Position numbers and translations under genes: made by a program. The notes beneath the pieces are model-generated. The model was not told the DNA's origin. It was given only the letters and a program-made list of their open reading frames with translations, and did not search any database. Below are positions 7,678 through 16,633 of a stretch of DNA of 64,000 nt, one piece after another. The DNA comes from Treponema sp. (lineage in GTDB: Bacteria > Spirochaetota > Spirochaetia > Treponematales > Treponemataceae). The stretch is taken from contig JAGCNW010000030.1 in NCBI GenBank assembly GCA_017645785.1, forward strand, positions 153,045 through 217,044. Direction: 5' to 3'. Position 1 is the stretch's first letter. Each line of letters opens with the position of its first letter.

Positions 7678-8379
7678 TTATATTTCTATCACGTGGTGGC
7701 TAAAGGCGTTCACGACAGTTGTGTTGTAGTAAACGCCGACCCTTTCCTCGTTTTGGTTGTAAAGATGTATGTGCCCGTGAACCATGTATTTGGGCTGGTA
7801 TTTTTTTAAGAAGCTGTTAAAGCATTCAAAGCCCCTGTGGCAGGGGTCGTCCTTGTCGTGGATATGCCTGGGGGAGGCGTGGGTCAAAAAAATGTCCACG
7901 GCTTTTCCGTAGCGGATTTTGTTCCACAAAAGCTTGGGCGCCATCGCGGCCAGCTTCCATCGCATTTGGCCTTCTGTGAATTGGCATTGGCCGTGGTTGT
8001 AGTCAATCGAGCCGGGCGCTCCCGCGATTAGAAGGGGCCGCCTTTTTTTTGTGTCGGGATCCTCTATCGTTATTTCTGTCGCCATGCAAGTAAAGTCAAG
8101 GTAAATCGCTCCGTGGCTGCGGGAGGCTTGCGCTTCCATTGAGTTCTGCGTTCCCAATGGCGACGAGCGCAATTCCTTTGAGTAATATTTGTATTCCGAA
8201 AGGTTGTGGTTTCCAAAGACAAAGTATGTGGGCTTGTTGAGCGTGGACACGATGAAGTCTATGTAGTCCATAGGAAGGTCGCCCGCGCACAAAACCGCGC
8301 TTACGTCTCCGAATGTTTGCTTGACCGTAGGCGTGTAGATGAAAGGGTCTATCTCGTCGGAAACGCAGAGGATTTTCAT
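7678..8379 (-). CDS. Calcineurin-like metallophosphoesterase
   Basis: 233 residues. The metal-binding motifs are in order: VSDEIDPF (the first motif has D-E-I-D rather than the usual D-x-H), CAGDLP, FGNHN, LTHASP and VHGHIH. The Asp-for-His change in motif I may alter metal use but occurs in relatives. It probably hydrolyses a phosphodiester or monoester; the substrate is unknown. The start ATG follows the TGA of the TPR gene by one base (TGATATG), so translation is coupled. Confidence 0.8.
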   Translation of the reverse strand: MKILCVSDEIDPFIYTPTVKQTFGDVSAVLCAGDLPMDYIDFIVSTLNKPTYFVFGNHNLSEYKYYSKELRSSPLGTQNSMEAQASRSHGAIYLDFTCMATEITIEDPDTKKRRPLLIAGAPGSIDYNHGQCQFTEGQMRWKLAAMAPKLLWNKIRYGKAVDIFLTHASPRHIHDKDDPCHRGFECFNSFLKKYQPKYMVHGHIHLYNQNEERVGVYYNTTVVNAFSHHVIEI

Positions 8380-8380
8380 A

Positions 8381-9745
8381 TCAAGAGGCTTTGTCCAGAA
8401 TTTTTTCCAATTGGTCTTTGCCTAAAAGCTCAATCGGGCGTCCTTCCGCGGCTTTCTTTGCGGTGTGCGTGAAGCCGGAGCTTGAAAGTATGTAAGCCTT
8501 TGTGCAGTTTTTGCTCTTCAACTCGTCCAAGGCCTTGAGAGTGGACGAATCTTCCAAGGGATTCGCTTCCCTGTAAAAATAAAGAAGGTAGGACTGCTTT
8601 CGCACAGATCTCCAGTCTGCGTTGCCCGCGTCTGTGGCGATGATTTGGCAGCCCCATTTTTTTTGCTCGCATTGCTGGGGTTGGAAGCTCATTCCCTTGA
8701 CGCAAGCGTTCTTGCATATTTCGGTGAACTCAAGCTCGCTTGAAGTCAGGTATTCCTTGAGGGAGTCGTTGGCCTGCAAGTCCTTGTACTCGGCAAGCTT
8801 TTGGCCTACGTCGCGGAAGTTCTTTTGCCTTGCGGCGATCTTTTGCCATTGCTCGATGGCCTTTTCTATTTTGTGGCTCTTTTCGTAGCAGGCGGCCAAG
8901 AAGTAGCGGGCGTACAAGGTTTCGGGAGCCTTTCCTTCCTTGTCGGCGCTGATGGCGCGCTCGTAGCAGTTCATCGCGTTGTCGATGCTGTTTCCCATCA
9001 TGTAGCAGGAGCCGCTTTCTATCAAAGCCTTTTGGCGGTACTGGGGATCGCGCTGGGCCTTTTCGAAGGAACGGATGGCGCCCGGATAGTCCTTTGCGTC
9101 CTTTAGAATCTTTCCCTGATAGTAGTAGGTGGAGAAGGTGTCGGGCGAAAGCTTAATGGCCATCTCAATTTCGCGCTTGGCTTCGTTGACTTGTTTGGCG
9201 CGGTAGAGCAAAAGGCCCATCGCCGCGTGCGCCTTGACGTTCCTTTTGTCGTATTTGAGGGTCTTGTCGTAAAAGCCAAGGGCCATGTCCGGATGGCTTG
9301 AGGATTCGTATATTTGGGCGACCTGGAAGTAGTTGTCGGCGACTGTCGGCTCAAGCTTTGTAAGAAGGAGGTATTGCTTGAGCGCGTCTTCCTGCTGGTT
9401 GAATTTTGAGTAAAGGCCGGCGATTACTTTTCTAAAGCTCTGTTCGGGGAGGCGGTTGTCGAAAATTCCGTTTTGGTCAACGTATTTCAACTCCATCAAG
9501 GCCAATTCGTTCTTGTTGTCGGCCAAGTAGGCCTTGCCCAAGTAATAGTGGGCCAAATAGTCCTTGGGGTCCTTTTGAAGGATCGCCTTCGCAAGCTTTA
9601 TGGCCGACTGAGTTTTTCCTTGTTTTAGATAGCGCTGGACGCCTTCAACCTTTTTGGGGGCCGCTACGTTCTTTATTACAAAAATAAGCAGCAAGCCAAC
9701 GACCGCGACCAAAAGAATGATTCCCACTAACTGCGCCACTTCCAT
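8381..9745 (-). CDS. Membrane-anchored TPR protein with Mrr-like C-terminal domain
   Basis: 454 residues. One N-terminal membrane helix (about 5-26), then about seven TPR units (residues 35-310; for example LAHYYLGKAYLADNKNELA). The C-terminal 110 residues, with YILSSSGFTHTAKKAAEGRP and ELLGKDQLEKIL, resemble the core of Mrr-type restriction-endonuclease folds. The usual D-ExK catalytic pair is not obvious, so it may be a non-catalytic sensor. First gene of the operon with a phosphoesterase and a ParB-like protein. The ribosome-binding site is GGGAG. Confidence 0.7.
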   Translation of the reverse strand: MEVAQLVGIILLVAVVGLLLIFVIKNVAAPKKVEGVQRYLKQGKTQSAIKLAKAILQKDPKDYLAHYYLGKAYLADNKNELALMELKYVDQNGIFDNRLPEQSFRKVIAGLYSKFNQQEDALKQYLLLTKLEPTVADNYFQVAQIYESSSHPDMALGFYDKTLKYDKRNVKAHAAMGLLLYRAKQVNEAKREIEMAIKLSPDTFSTYYYQGKILKDAKDYPGAIRSFEKAQRDPQYRQKALIESGSCYMMGNSIDNAMNCYERAISADKEGKAPETLYARYFLAACYEKSHKIEKAIEQWQKIAARQKNFRDVGQKLAEYKDLQANDSLKEYLTSSELEFTEICKNACVKGMSFQPQQCEQKKWGCQIIATDAGNADWRSVRKQSYLLYFYREANPLEDSSTLKALDELKSKNCTKAYILSSSGFTHTAKKAAEGRPIELLGKDQLEKILDKAS

Positions 9746-9781
9746 GACAACTCGCTCCCAAGAAAATTTAGTAACTTCTTA

Positions 9782-9809
9782 TTGAAAAAATCGTTATTTT
9801 ATGTAATTA
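9782..9809 (+). promoter_or_regulatory. Promoter of the exported TPR gene, leaderless type
   Basis: TTGAAA (9782-9787) and TAATTA (9804-9809) are 16 nt apart. The -10 box ends 8 nt before the ATG at 9818, and no ribosome-binding site lies between them. Confidence 0.5.
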
Positions 9810-9817
9810 TGCCATAT

Positions 9818-10600
9818 ATGAGAATAAAACTCAATAGATTGACTGTCATTTTGACCCTCCTTGCCGCCGCCCTTTGCGGCCCACTTTTTGGCCAGTCCAA
9901 GAGCGAGGGAATGAAGCTTTTTGAGCAAAACAAGCCGGCGGAGGCGATAGCCTTTTTGGAGGCCGACATAGCGGCGGGAACGGCTCTTCCCGAAGAATAC
10001 AATTATTTGGGCCTTTCTTACTATCAGATAGGAAATTACGAAAAGTCAGCCGAGGCCTTCAAGAAAGGAAGCGCCGCCAAAGGCACGAATAAAAAGATTA
10101 TCTATTTTAACTTGGGAAATTCCTATTTTGCCATGCAAAAATGGCAGGAGGCCCTGGATTCCTACGCCATGGCCTCTGTCGCCGACCCGTCTTATTCGGC
10201 GCCCCTTTTGAACAAGGCCAACGTCGAGATAAAGATGGACAAGCTGGCCGAGGCTGTCGGCGACTACAAGCGCTTTTTGCTTTTGAAGCCCGAGGACGAG
10301 CAAAGGCCAAAAATCGAAAAGATCATCGCCTTGATAGAGGCCGAGCTGGCCGCCCGCGTCGAGAGGGAGCGTTTGGCCGCCGAAGAAGCCGCGAGAATCA
10401 AGGCCGAAGAGGAGAGACTGGCCCAAGAAAAGGCCGAGCGCGAGCGCCTTGAGGCCCAAAAACGGGCGGAAGAAGAGGCCGCCCGCCGAAAAATGCTTGA
10501 GGACATCGCGGGCTCTTTGCGCGACGGCGGCGAGACCACCAACATGAGCGCCGACGCTGAAGACTCGCTTGGATATGACTACGATTCCGACATTGATTAA
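9818..10600 (+). CDS. Exported TPR protein with Ala/Glu/Arg-rich coiled coil
   Basis: 260 residues from ATG 9818. The signal peptide runs through about residue 25 (VILTLLAAALCGPLFGQ). Three or four TPR units follow (about residues 30-150), then a charged helix rich in Ala, Glu and Arg (about 170-235), probably a coiled coil. TPR proteins bind partners; none is identified. Upstream in-frame starts (TTG 9782, ATG 9809) lie within the promoter, so 9818 is preferred. A 55-nt gap containing an AT-rich palindrome separates it from the next TPR gene. Confidence 0.72.
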   Translation: MRIKLNRLTVILTLLAAALCGPLFGQSKSEGMKLFEQNKPAEAIAFLEADIAAGTALPEEYNYLGLSYYQIGNYEKSAEAFKKGSAAKGTNKKIIYFNLGNSYFAMQKWQEALDSYAMASVADPSYSAPLLNKANVEIKMDKLAEAVGDYKRFLLLKPEDEQRPKIEKIIALIEAELAARVERERLAAEEAARIKAEEERLAQEKAERERLEAQKRAEEEAARRKMLEDIAGSLRDGGETTNMSADAEDSLGYDYDSDID

Positions 10601-10634
10601 TTAATTCATAATTAAGAATTAAGAATTATGAATT
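10601..10634. repeat. AT-rich palindromic repeat, copy 1
   Basis: The sequence is built from AATTCATAATT, AAGAATT and AATTATGAATT, which pair with one another. A second copy with the same blocks lies at 30291-30327 between fliY and fliO. Both sit just before a start codon in a gap between genes of the same strand. Confidence 0.65.
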
Positions 10635-10655
10635 GAGCATAGAGGGGAGATGAAA

Positions 10656-13013
10656 ATGGCAGTGAAAAAAAGTGAAAGCCCAAAGTCTAAGGCTCAGGCT
10701 AAAAAGCCAGCCGAAAAAAAGACTTCAAGCGTGAAAGCGGCGGCGGTCAAGACAAGGACTGCGCAAAGCCCCAAAAAGCCCGCGGCGAAAAAAAGCTCGG
10801 CCGCCAAGGCGCCGGCAAAAAGCGCTTCTGCTTCAAGGACTAGCTCGGCGAGAACTGCCGCTAAAAAGCCCGCGGCTTCAAGGACAAGCTCCTCGAGAGC
10901 TTCTTCCGCAAAAAAAAGCGTGGACGAGTTGTACGGCGAAAGCAATTCGCTTCCATTCCAAGTCAACGATTTAAAAGACGACGGAAAAAGAAAAAAGATT
11001 ATAATCATCGCGGCCGCGGGCCTTTTGCTTTTGATTCTGCTTTTCTTTGGAATCAGGGGAATCGCGCGCGCCGCGTCATCTTCCGGGGCTAAAGGAAACG
11101 ATGCAAGGCAAAACACTTTGGCTTTGGCGCAAAAGTATTTGGACAAGGGCCAGTACGACAAGGCGATGGACCTTTTGAACAGCCTCTTGATTTCCAATCC
11201 CGACGACGAGGAAGCCGACAAGCTTTTGGACGAGGCCATCAGGCAAAAGAAGGCCAGCGACGACGAGGCTGCCGCGGCCCAAAACATTGTGGTGCAGCCC
11301 GGCGATTCCTCCTACAACATAAACATCGACACCGACGAATTGACCGCCGCCTTGCGCGAGCAAAACGAGCGCAGCCAGCAAATGATAAACGACCTTCTTG
11401 AGCAGCAGCGCCAAAGCCAAGACGCCCAGCGCGCCGAGGCCGCCGCCGAAAAAAAAGCCGCGGAAGAGTTGAAGAAAAAAGAAGAAGCCGAGCGCAAGGC
11501 CAAAGAAGAGGAGCTCGCGAAAAAGAACGCGGCCTTAAAGTCAAAGATTGCCGGCATCAACGAAAAGATTATGGCAGGAAAGGCCGACTTGAACACCGGC
11601 AACGTTGACAGCGCCTTGAACAACTTTAAGAGCGCGGTGTCGCAGCTTCCGCTTTCGGAAGGCGAGCCGGCTTTTTCGGCCTCCAAGTACAGCGAAGTTG
11701 CCAGCGCCTTGTTCGAAGCCTCACAAAACGAAAAAGACCCGGCAAAGAGGGAAAAGCTCGGAAAGGCCGCTCTTGAATACGTGAACAAGGCGCTGAGCGT
11801 CAATCCCAACGATCCTGTAAGCCATTACATTTTGGGAATGAACTATTCCAGCTCTAATGATTGGCAAAAGGCCGCCAAGGAATTTGAGGAGGCGGCGAAG
11901 AACGATCCCGGAAACTACATGTACTATTACCAGTTGGGCCGCGCGCAATACAGGCTAAAGAATTTTACGGCCGCGCGTTCCGCCTTTGAAACTTCGATAA
12001 AGTACAACAACAAATTTGACTTGTCTTATTTTAATTTGGGCATGACCCTAAAGCGCCTCAAGCTCAACAAGGACTCTTTGGCCGCGTTTAGAAACGCCCA
12101 TAACGTCAACCCGCAAAATTCCAAGGCCTATTTGGAAGAGGCTCGAATTCTTAACGACGTTTACAAGGACTCGGCCGGAGCGGTCGCTTGCTACAAAAAG
12201 GTCATCGAAATCGATCCCGTCAATGTCTCGGCCCTCAACGAATGCGGCCACGTTTATTCAAATATGGGCCAATACGTAAACGCCGAGTCTTGCCACAGAA
12301 AGGCCGTGTCGCTCTTAAAGCCGGGCGACAAGGACCCTGTCACTTACTACAACTTGGCTTTGGCGCTTTACAACCAAAAGAAAAACACCGAGGCTGAAAA
12401 ATACGCCCAGCTGGCTTACGAGCAAAAGGATTCTGTAAAGGCTTCAAAAGAAAGGGCGGTTGTCGTTTACAACTACGCCTTGGTCGAAGACTCTTTGGGA
12501 AAGGCTGACAAGGCCATCGCCCTTTATAAAGAAGTCTTGTCGCTTGACCCTGACAACGCAAAGACAAAGACAAACCTTGGCGTAATGTTCATGGCGATGA
12601 CTCCGCCCGACGCTGACACGGCCTTGACTTTCTTCCTTGACGCCTACAAGGTTGAAAAGAGCTTTGAGTTGGAGAACAATTTGGGTTCCGCCTATCTTGC
12701 AAAGAAGGATTACCAGAACGCCATCACGCATTTCCAGAACGCGCTAAAGAAAAGCCCCAAGGACCAAACAGTCCGCTTTAACTTGGCCAAATGCTACGCC
12801 GAGGCGGGCGACTACGACAACGCAAAGACTTGCTATGTGGACATCATAAACGCCGACCAAAAGAATTACGACTCTTACATAGAGCTTGCAAAAGTTTTCA
12901 TCGCGCTCAAGGACACAGCGAGCGCAAAGAGTTACTTGGACATTTTGAGGCAAAAGAATCCCACTTACCGCAAGGCCGAGGTTGACTCGCTTTTGGCCGC
13001 GATAGGAAACTAG
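10656..13013 (+). CDS. TPR protein with histone H1-like basic N-terminus and one membrane helix
   Basis: 785 residues. Residues 1-90 are Lys/Ala/Ser-rich with repeated AKKPA and ASRTSSAR blocks, like histone H1 or AlgP-type tails. One membrane helix follows (about 110-130, starting KIIIIAAAGLLLLILLFFG), then a TPR pair, a long Ala/Glu/Lys coiled coil (about 230-305), and ten or more TPRs to the C-terminus. The N-terminus would be cytoplasmic and could touch DNA or acidic lipid, with the TPRs outside. ATG 10656 is preferred over ATG 10650 because AGAGGGGAG is then at normal spacing. Its end overlaps convergent mutL by 4 bases. Confidence 0.78.
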   Translation: MAVKKSESPKSKAQAKKPAEKKTSSVKAAAVKTRTAQSPKKPAAKKSSAAKAPAKSASASRTSSARTAAKKPAASRTSSSRASSAKKSVDELYGESNSLPFQVNDLKDDGKRKKIIIIAAAGLLLLILLFFGIRGIARAASSSGAKGNDARQNTLALAQKYLDKGQYDKAMDLLNSLLISNPDDEEADKLLDEAIRQKKASDDEAAAAQNIVVQPGDSSYNINIDTDELTAALREQNERSQQMINDLLEQQRQSQDAQRAEAAAEKKAAEELKKKEEAERKAKEEELAKKNAALKSKIAGINEKIMAGKADLNTGNVDSALNNFKSAVSQLPLSEGEPAFSASKYSEVASALFEASQNEKDPAKREKLGKAALEYVNKALSVNPNDPVSHYILGMNYSSSNDWQKAAKEFEEAAKNDPGNYMYYYQLGRAQYRLKNFTAARSAFETSIKYNNKFDLSYFNLGMTLKRLKLNKDSLAAFRNAHNVNPQNSKAYLEEARILNDVYKDSAGAVACYKKVIEIDPVNVSALNECGHVYSNMGQYVNAESCHRKAVSLLKPGDKDPVTYYNLALALYNQKKNTEAEKYAQLAYEQKDSVKASKERAVVVYNYALVEDSLGKADKAIALYKEVLSLDPDNAKTKTNLGVMFMAMTPPDADTALTFFLDAYKVEKSFELENNLGSAYLAKKDYQNAITHFQNALKKSPKDQTVRFNLAKCYAEAGDYDNAKTCYVDIINADQKNYDSYIELAKVFIALKDTASAKSYLDILRQKNPTYRKAEVDSLLAAIGN

Positions 13014-14983
13014 GTTCGCTTTACAAGCTCAAAGAGCTTTTCTTTTGTGACGACCGTCCAACAAGGGCGGCCGTGGGGGCAGTGGGGGTCCGGAAGGTCA
13101 AAGGCTTTTTGGACCAAGTCAATCGCGGCGTTGTCGTCAATCACGTCTCCGTCTTTTACGGCGGAACGGCAGGCGGCCATCGCGGCGATTTTTCTTATCA
13201 ATTCCTTTGGATCCACGCGCTTTTCAAAAATCAATTTCTTTAGCTCTACTATGCCGCCCTTCCACATTGAGTTGAACGAGTTGAACGTCCATTGCGCGTC
13301 GCCAGTGCGCTCGCACTCAAAGCCGTAGCGCTTTAATTCGTCCGCGATGGATTCCATGTATTGGTCGTCGGCTTCGCTTTCAAGCTCGATTTTTTCAGGA
13401 ACGAGGAGCGGCTGTCTTTGCTCTTGGCCATCCATTATTTTGTCGAACAAGTAGCGTTCGTGCGCGGCGTGTTGGTCAACAAAGTAAAGCGCCTTGTTTT
13501 TTTCCACGATGATAAAGGTTCCCAGCGCGCGGCCGATGTAGCGAAAGTCCGCCGCGCTTTTTGGGCTTGCGTATGATTGCGGTTCCTGCCAAGACTGTTG
13601 TGCGAAACCGTAACTGCTTCCAGCCAAAGGAGGCGCCGCGTCCGGAATGTTTTGGTTGGCCGAAAACGCGCCGGGGCTTGCGACGCGAAGGCTTTGCGGC
13701 CGTTCCGCGATGCGGGGCGCGCGGCCGGCTCCGTAAGTCGGAGTTGAGGGAGCGGATGGCAAAGGCGCGCTGGAAGACCAAGAAGAGCCGCCTCCAGCCA
13801 AGTCTGCTAGGCTTGCGATTTTTTCAAAATGGCTTTGCGGCGCGGCAAAAGATTGTCGGGTCAAGCCCGACAATGACATAGCGCTGTCATTGCCGCGCTC
13901 CGACGCGGCAATCTTTGTGTCCGACCAAAAATCCCGCTGGTCTTCAAGACCGTCGCCGGATTTCATTTGCTTTACGCTAAGCGCGCGGAAAAATTCCCGC
14001 AGCGAAGAGCTTACTTCGTGGTGCAAGCCCGCGATGTCCTTAAAGCGCGCCTCTTTTTTTGCCGGGTGAATGTTAAAGTCAACCATATCGGGGCGGACTT
14101 GCGCGTAAAGGGCTGCGGCGGGATGCGTTCCGTTTGGAAAGTAGCCCTGTGTTCCGTATTCGATCGCTTGGACCAAAGAGTATTCGGCGATGCGGCGGCC
14201 GTTGACGTAAATGTAAATGTCCTTTCGGTCTTGGCGAGCGACGCATGGGTCGCCGATTACAAGGCTAAACGAAAAGTCCGCGCCCTTGCCCTTTATTTCG
14301 TAGAACAAGTCGGGGCTTTGCTGAATGTCCAGCGCCGCGCAAAAGCGTTCCTTTAAAGTTTGGCCCGCCCTAAAGTCGTTTCGTATTTGGCCGTCAACCG
14401 TAAGCCTAAAGGCGATGTCCGGGCGGGGAAGGGCTTTTTCCAAAAAAGTTTGCCGGCACATTTTTGTTTCGCTTGCCGGCCGTTTTAAGAATTGGCGGCG
14501 CGCCGGAAAATTCTCGAACAAGTTTTCGGCGCATACTATCGTTCCCTCAACTGCCGCGCAGGGTTCCAAAACATGGTCTTCTGTAATAGAACAGCGCATT
14601 TTCCATTCGCCGCTTGTGATTGTCAGGCGGGAGACGGCGGCGATTGACGCAAGCGCCTCTCCTCTAAAGCCAAGAGTTGTAAGGTTAAGAAGGTCCGTGT
14701 CCGCCGAGATTTTGCTTGTGGCGTGGGGGCGGGCGGCCATCAAAAGATTTTCTTTGCTGATTCCGCAGCCGTTGTCCTGGACGCGGATTCTGTCGATGCC
14801 GCCGCCGTCGATTTCAACGTTGATTTGCGTCGCGCCTGAATCGACCGAGTTGTCCAAAGTCTCGCGAATGATTGACGCGGGGCGGTCGATGACTTCGCCG
14901 GCCGCGATTTTTCGCGCGGTTTCCGCGTTGAGGAGTTTAATGTCTCTTTGTGGAACGGAAGCGGCGGCCTTTTGGTCTTGCAA
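13010..14983 (-). CDS. mutL: DNA mismatch repair protein MutL
   Basis: 657 residues. The N-terminal GHKL ATPase domain has AGEVIDRPASIIRETLDNS, DNGCGI and TLGFRGEALASI. The C-terminal domain has DQHAAHER, ACR and CPHGRP, the motif set of MutL proteins with latent nickase activity, although the last acidic residue of the DQHA motif is Asp, not Glu. The linker (about residues 350-380) carries an inserted double palindromic element giving the peptide AMSLSGLTRQSF. The start is TTG 14983 with GAGG upstream, 4 nt after the xseB stop. Third gene of xseA-xseB-mutL. Confidence 0.95.
   Translation of the reverse strand: MQDQKAAASVPQRDIKLLNAETARKIAAGEVIDRPASIIRETLDNSVDSGATQINVEIDGGGIDRIRVQDNGCGISKENLLMAARPHATSKISADTDLLNLTTLGFRGEALASIAAVSRLTITSGEWKMRCSITEDHVLEPCAAVEGTIVCAENLFENFPARRQFLKRPASETKMCRQTFLEKALPRPDIAFRLTVDGQIRNDFRAGQTLKERFCAALDIQQSPDLFYEIKGKGADFSFSLVIGDPCVARQDRKDIYIYVNGRRIAEYSLVQAIEYGTQGYFPNGTHPAAALYAQVRPDMVDFNIHPAKKEARFKDIAGLHHEVSSSLREFFRALSVKQMKSGDGLEDQRDFWSDTKIAASERGNDSAMSLSGLTRQSFAAPQSHFEKIASLADLAGGGSSWSSSAPLPSAPSTPTYGAGRAPRIAERPQSLRVASPGAFSANQNIPDAAPPLAGSSYGFAQQSWQEPQSYASPKSAADFRYIGRALGTFIIVEKNKALYFVDQHAAHERYLFDKIMDGQEQRQPLLVPEKIELESEADDQYMESIADELKRYGFECERTGDAQWTFNSFNSMWKGGIVELKKLIFEKRVDPKELIRKIAAMAACRSAVKDGDVIDDNAAIDLVQKAFDLPDPHCPHGRPCWTVVTKEKLFELVKRT
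13847..13916. repeat. Paired 32-bp palindromic units inside mutL
   Basis: Two 32-bp units in inverted orientation, 13847-13878 and 13885-13916, flank a 6-bp centre TAGCGC. Each unit is itself a hairpin (ATTGTCGGG/CCCGACAAT and ATTGCCGCG/CGCGGCAAT, 9 bp each), and the two units also pair with each other at their ends (AAAGATTG with CAATCTTT; TGACA with TGTCA). The mutL frame stays open through the element. Confidence 0.85.
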
Positions 14984-14987
14984 AATC

Positions 14988-15266
14988 TTACTGCCTCAAG
15001 CCCGATGTCGGAGCCCCTGCGGAACCGCTTGCTTCGTCCGCTCCGCTGAACAAATCTAATTCGGGGCTGTCGCCCGCGCTGGCCACAGGCTGGTTCATCA
15101 AGACTTGGATCTTTCCTTCGATCTTGTCGATTTCTTTTTCCATTCCCTTGGCAAGCTTGATTCCTTCTTCAAAGGCGCTAAGAGCGTCTTCAAGCTTTAC
15201 GTTGGGGTCTTTTATCGAGCGGCTAATTTCTTCAAGCCTGTCCAAGTTTTCTTCAAAGTTTTTCAT
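14988..15266 (-). CDS. xseB: Exodeoxyribonuclease VII small subunit
   Basis: 92 residues. The family core FEENLDRLEEISRSI and LEDALSAFEEGIKLAK (residues 3-45) is complete; about 35 extra residues at the C-terminus are low complexity (Ala/Gly/Ser). XseB subunits coat the helices of XseA to make the single-strand-specific nuclease. The start overlaps the xseA stop by 4 bases, which fits the fixed stoichiometry of the complex. Confidence 0.93.
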   Translation of the reverse strand: MKNFEENLDRLEEISRSIKDPNVKLEDALSAFEEGIKLAKGMEKEIDKIEGKIQVLMNQPVASAGDSPELDLFSGADEASGSAGAPTSGLRQ

Positions 15267-16477
15267 TGCGTTTCCTCCACCGTGGCTATGATTTTTCCCT
15301 TGGCGGGAACTATTTCTATCTTTGATCCTTTGGCGACTTCGTCAGACGAGCGGATTATTTTTCCCGTGGTCGCGTCGCGAACCATCGAATATCCGCGCTG
15401 GAAAAGCGCGGCTGGATTTGCGTTTTCCAAAACCAAAATTTGCTTTTCCAACTTTTGCCGCGCGTCCTTGATTCTGTCTTCCATGTTGCTGGTCAAGTCG
15501 TCCTTTGCGTCGTCAAAGCGCTGCAGCAAGGGCTGTTCGATGGAACGGAATTTAAGCTCCAAATTTTCAGGCGAAAATTCCTGAATCATAAGGCGCAATT
15601 TTTGAACGCGGTTTTTTATCTCCGTTTCAAACTCCGCCTCTTTTTGCTCAAAATAATAAAGAACGTCGTCCAAGACAGGAACCGCAAGCTCGGCGGCGGC
15701 GCTGGGAGTCGGAGCGCGCCTGTCGGCGGCGAAGTCGCAAATGGCCCAGTCAATTTCATGTCCTACCGCGCTGATGACAGGAATCTTTGAGTCGGCCACC
15801 GCGCGGACGACAATCTCTTCGCTAAAGGGAAGAAGGTCTTCCAAGGATCCGCCGCCGCGTCCTACGATTAAGACGTCGCACATATTGTAGTCGTTTGCGG
15901 TTTGTATTTGCCGCGCTATGCTTTCGGCGGCAGTGTCTCCCTGCACGATGGCCGGAAACAAAATTACGTTTACGTACTTGCTTCGCCTGCGGGTAATCTG
16001 CAAAATGTCTCGCAAGGCCGCGCCTGTCGGGCTTGTGACGACTCCGATTGTGTCGGGAAAAGCGGGAAGGGGCTTTTTGCGATCTTCGTCAAAGAGACCT
16101 TCCGCGTTAAGCTTTTTCTTCCGTTCCTCCAGCATAAGGAGAATGTTTCCGCTTCCGGCCAATTCCATTGTGTTGATTACGATTTGGTAGTTTCCGCGCG
16201 CGGGGTAGACGGTAAGCTTTCCTTTTACGCGCACAAGGTTTCCGTCTTTGGGAGCGAACGACAAGCGCGCCGCCGTTCCCTTCCACATAACCGCCGCGAT
16301 TTGCGCTCCCTCGTCTTTTAAGACAAAATAAACGTGGCCGCTGGAACTTGGCCTGTAGTTTGAGATTTCGGCTTCAAGGATTATTTCTGGAAAGCTGCCC
16401 TCAATGACATCTTTGATTATGCTTGTAAGCTGGGTTACGGAATAAACGATGTCGTTTTGATTTGCGGTTTCGGGCAT
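15263..16477 (-). CDS. xseA: Exodeoxyribonuclease VII large subunit
   Basis: 404 residues from ATG 16477. N-terminal OB fold (VYSVTQLTSIIKDVIEGSFP, ISNYRPSSSGHVYFVLKD), then the catalytic region with VTSPTGAALRDIL, GRGGGSLEDLLPF and SAVGHEIDWAICDFAADRRA, then a coiled coil and a C-terminal barrel. Degrades single-stranded DNA with XseB. The frame extends upstream to 16579, but family alignment and a TACAAT box at 16489-16484, six nt before this ATG, favour 16477; no ribosome-binding site is present. Confidence 0.95.
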   Translation of the reverse strand: MPETANQNDIVYSVTQLTSIIKDVIEGSFPEIILEAEISNYRPSSSGHVYFVLKDEGAQIAAVMWKGTAARLSFAPKDGNLVRVKGKLTVYPARGNYQIVINTMELAGSGNILLMLEERKKKLNAEGLFDEDRKKPLPAFPDTIGVVTSPTGAALRDILQITRRRSKYVNVILFPAIVQGDTAAESIARQIQTANDYNMCDVLIVGRGGGSLEDLLPFSEEIVVRAVADSKIPVISAVGHEIDWAICDFAADRRAPTPSAAAELAVPVLDDVLYYFEQKEAEFETEIKNRVQKLRLMIQEFSPENLELKFRSIEQPLLQRFDDAKDDLTSNMEDRIKDARQKLEKQILVLENANPAALFQRGYSMVRDATTGKIIRSSDEVAKGSKIEIVPAKGKIIATVEETQ

Positions 16478-16572
16478 GGCTGAATTGTAGCATAGCCCGT
16501 GGAAAAATTCTAGCGCCGCTTGACTTTTTGGAAAAATGCGGAAAAATTTTGTCAATAAAAAACAAAATTTTT

Positions 16573-16601
16573 TTGACAAGACAGCGATTGTCGTTTACAA
16601 T
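16573..16601 (+). promoter_or_regulatory. Strong promoter of the FGE lipoprotein gene
   Basis: A consensus TTGACA (16573-16578) is followed 17 nt later by TACAAT (16596-16601). The gene starts at 16634 behind AGGAGGG (16622-16628). Confidence 0.8.
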
Positions 16602-16633
16602 TTAGGGTATGAATCTTTATTAGGAGGGAAAAA

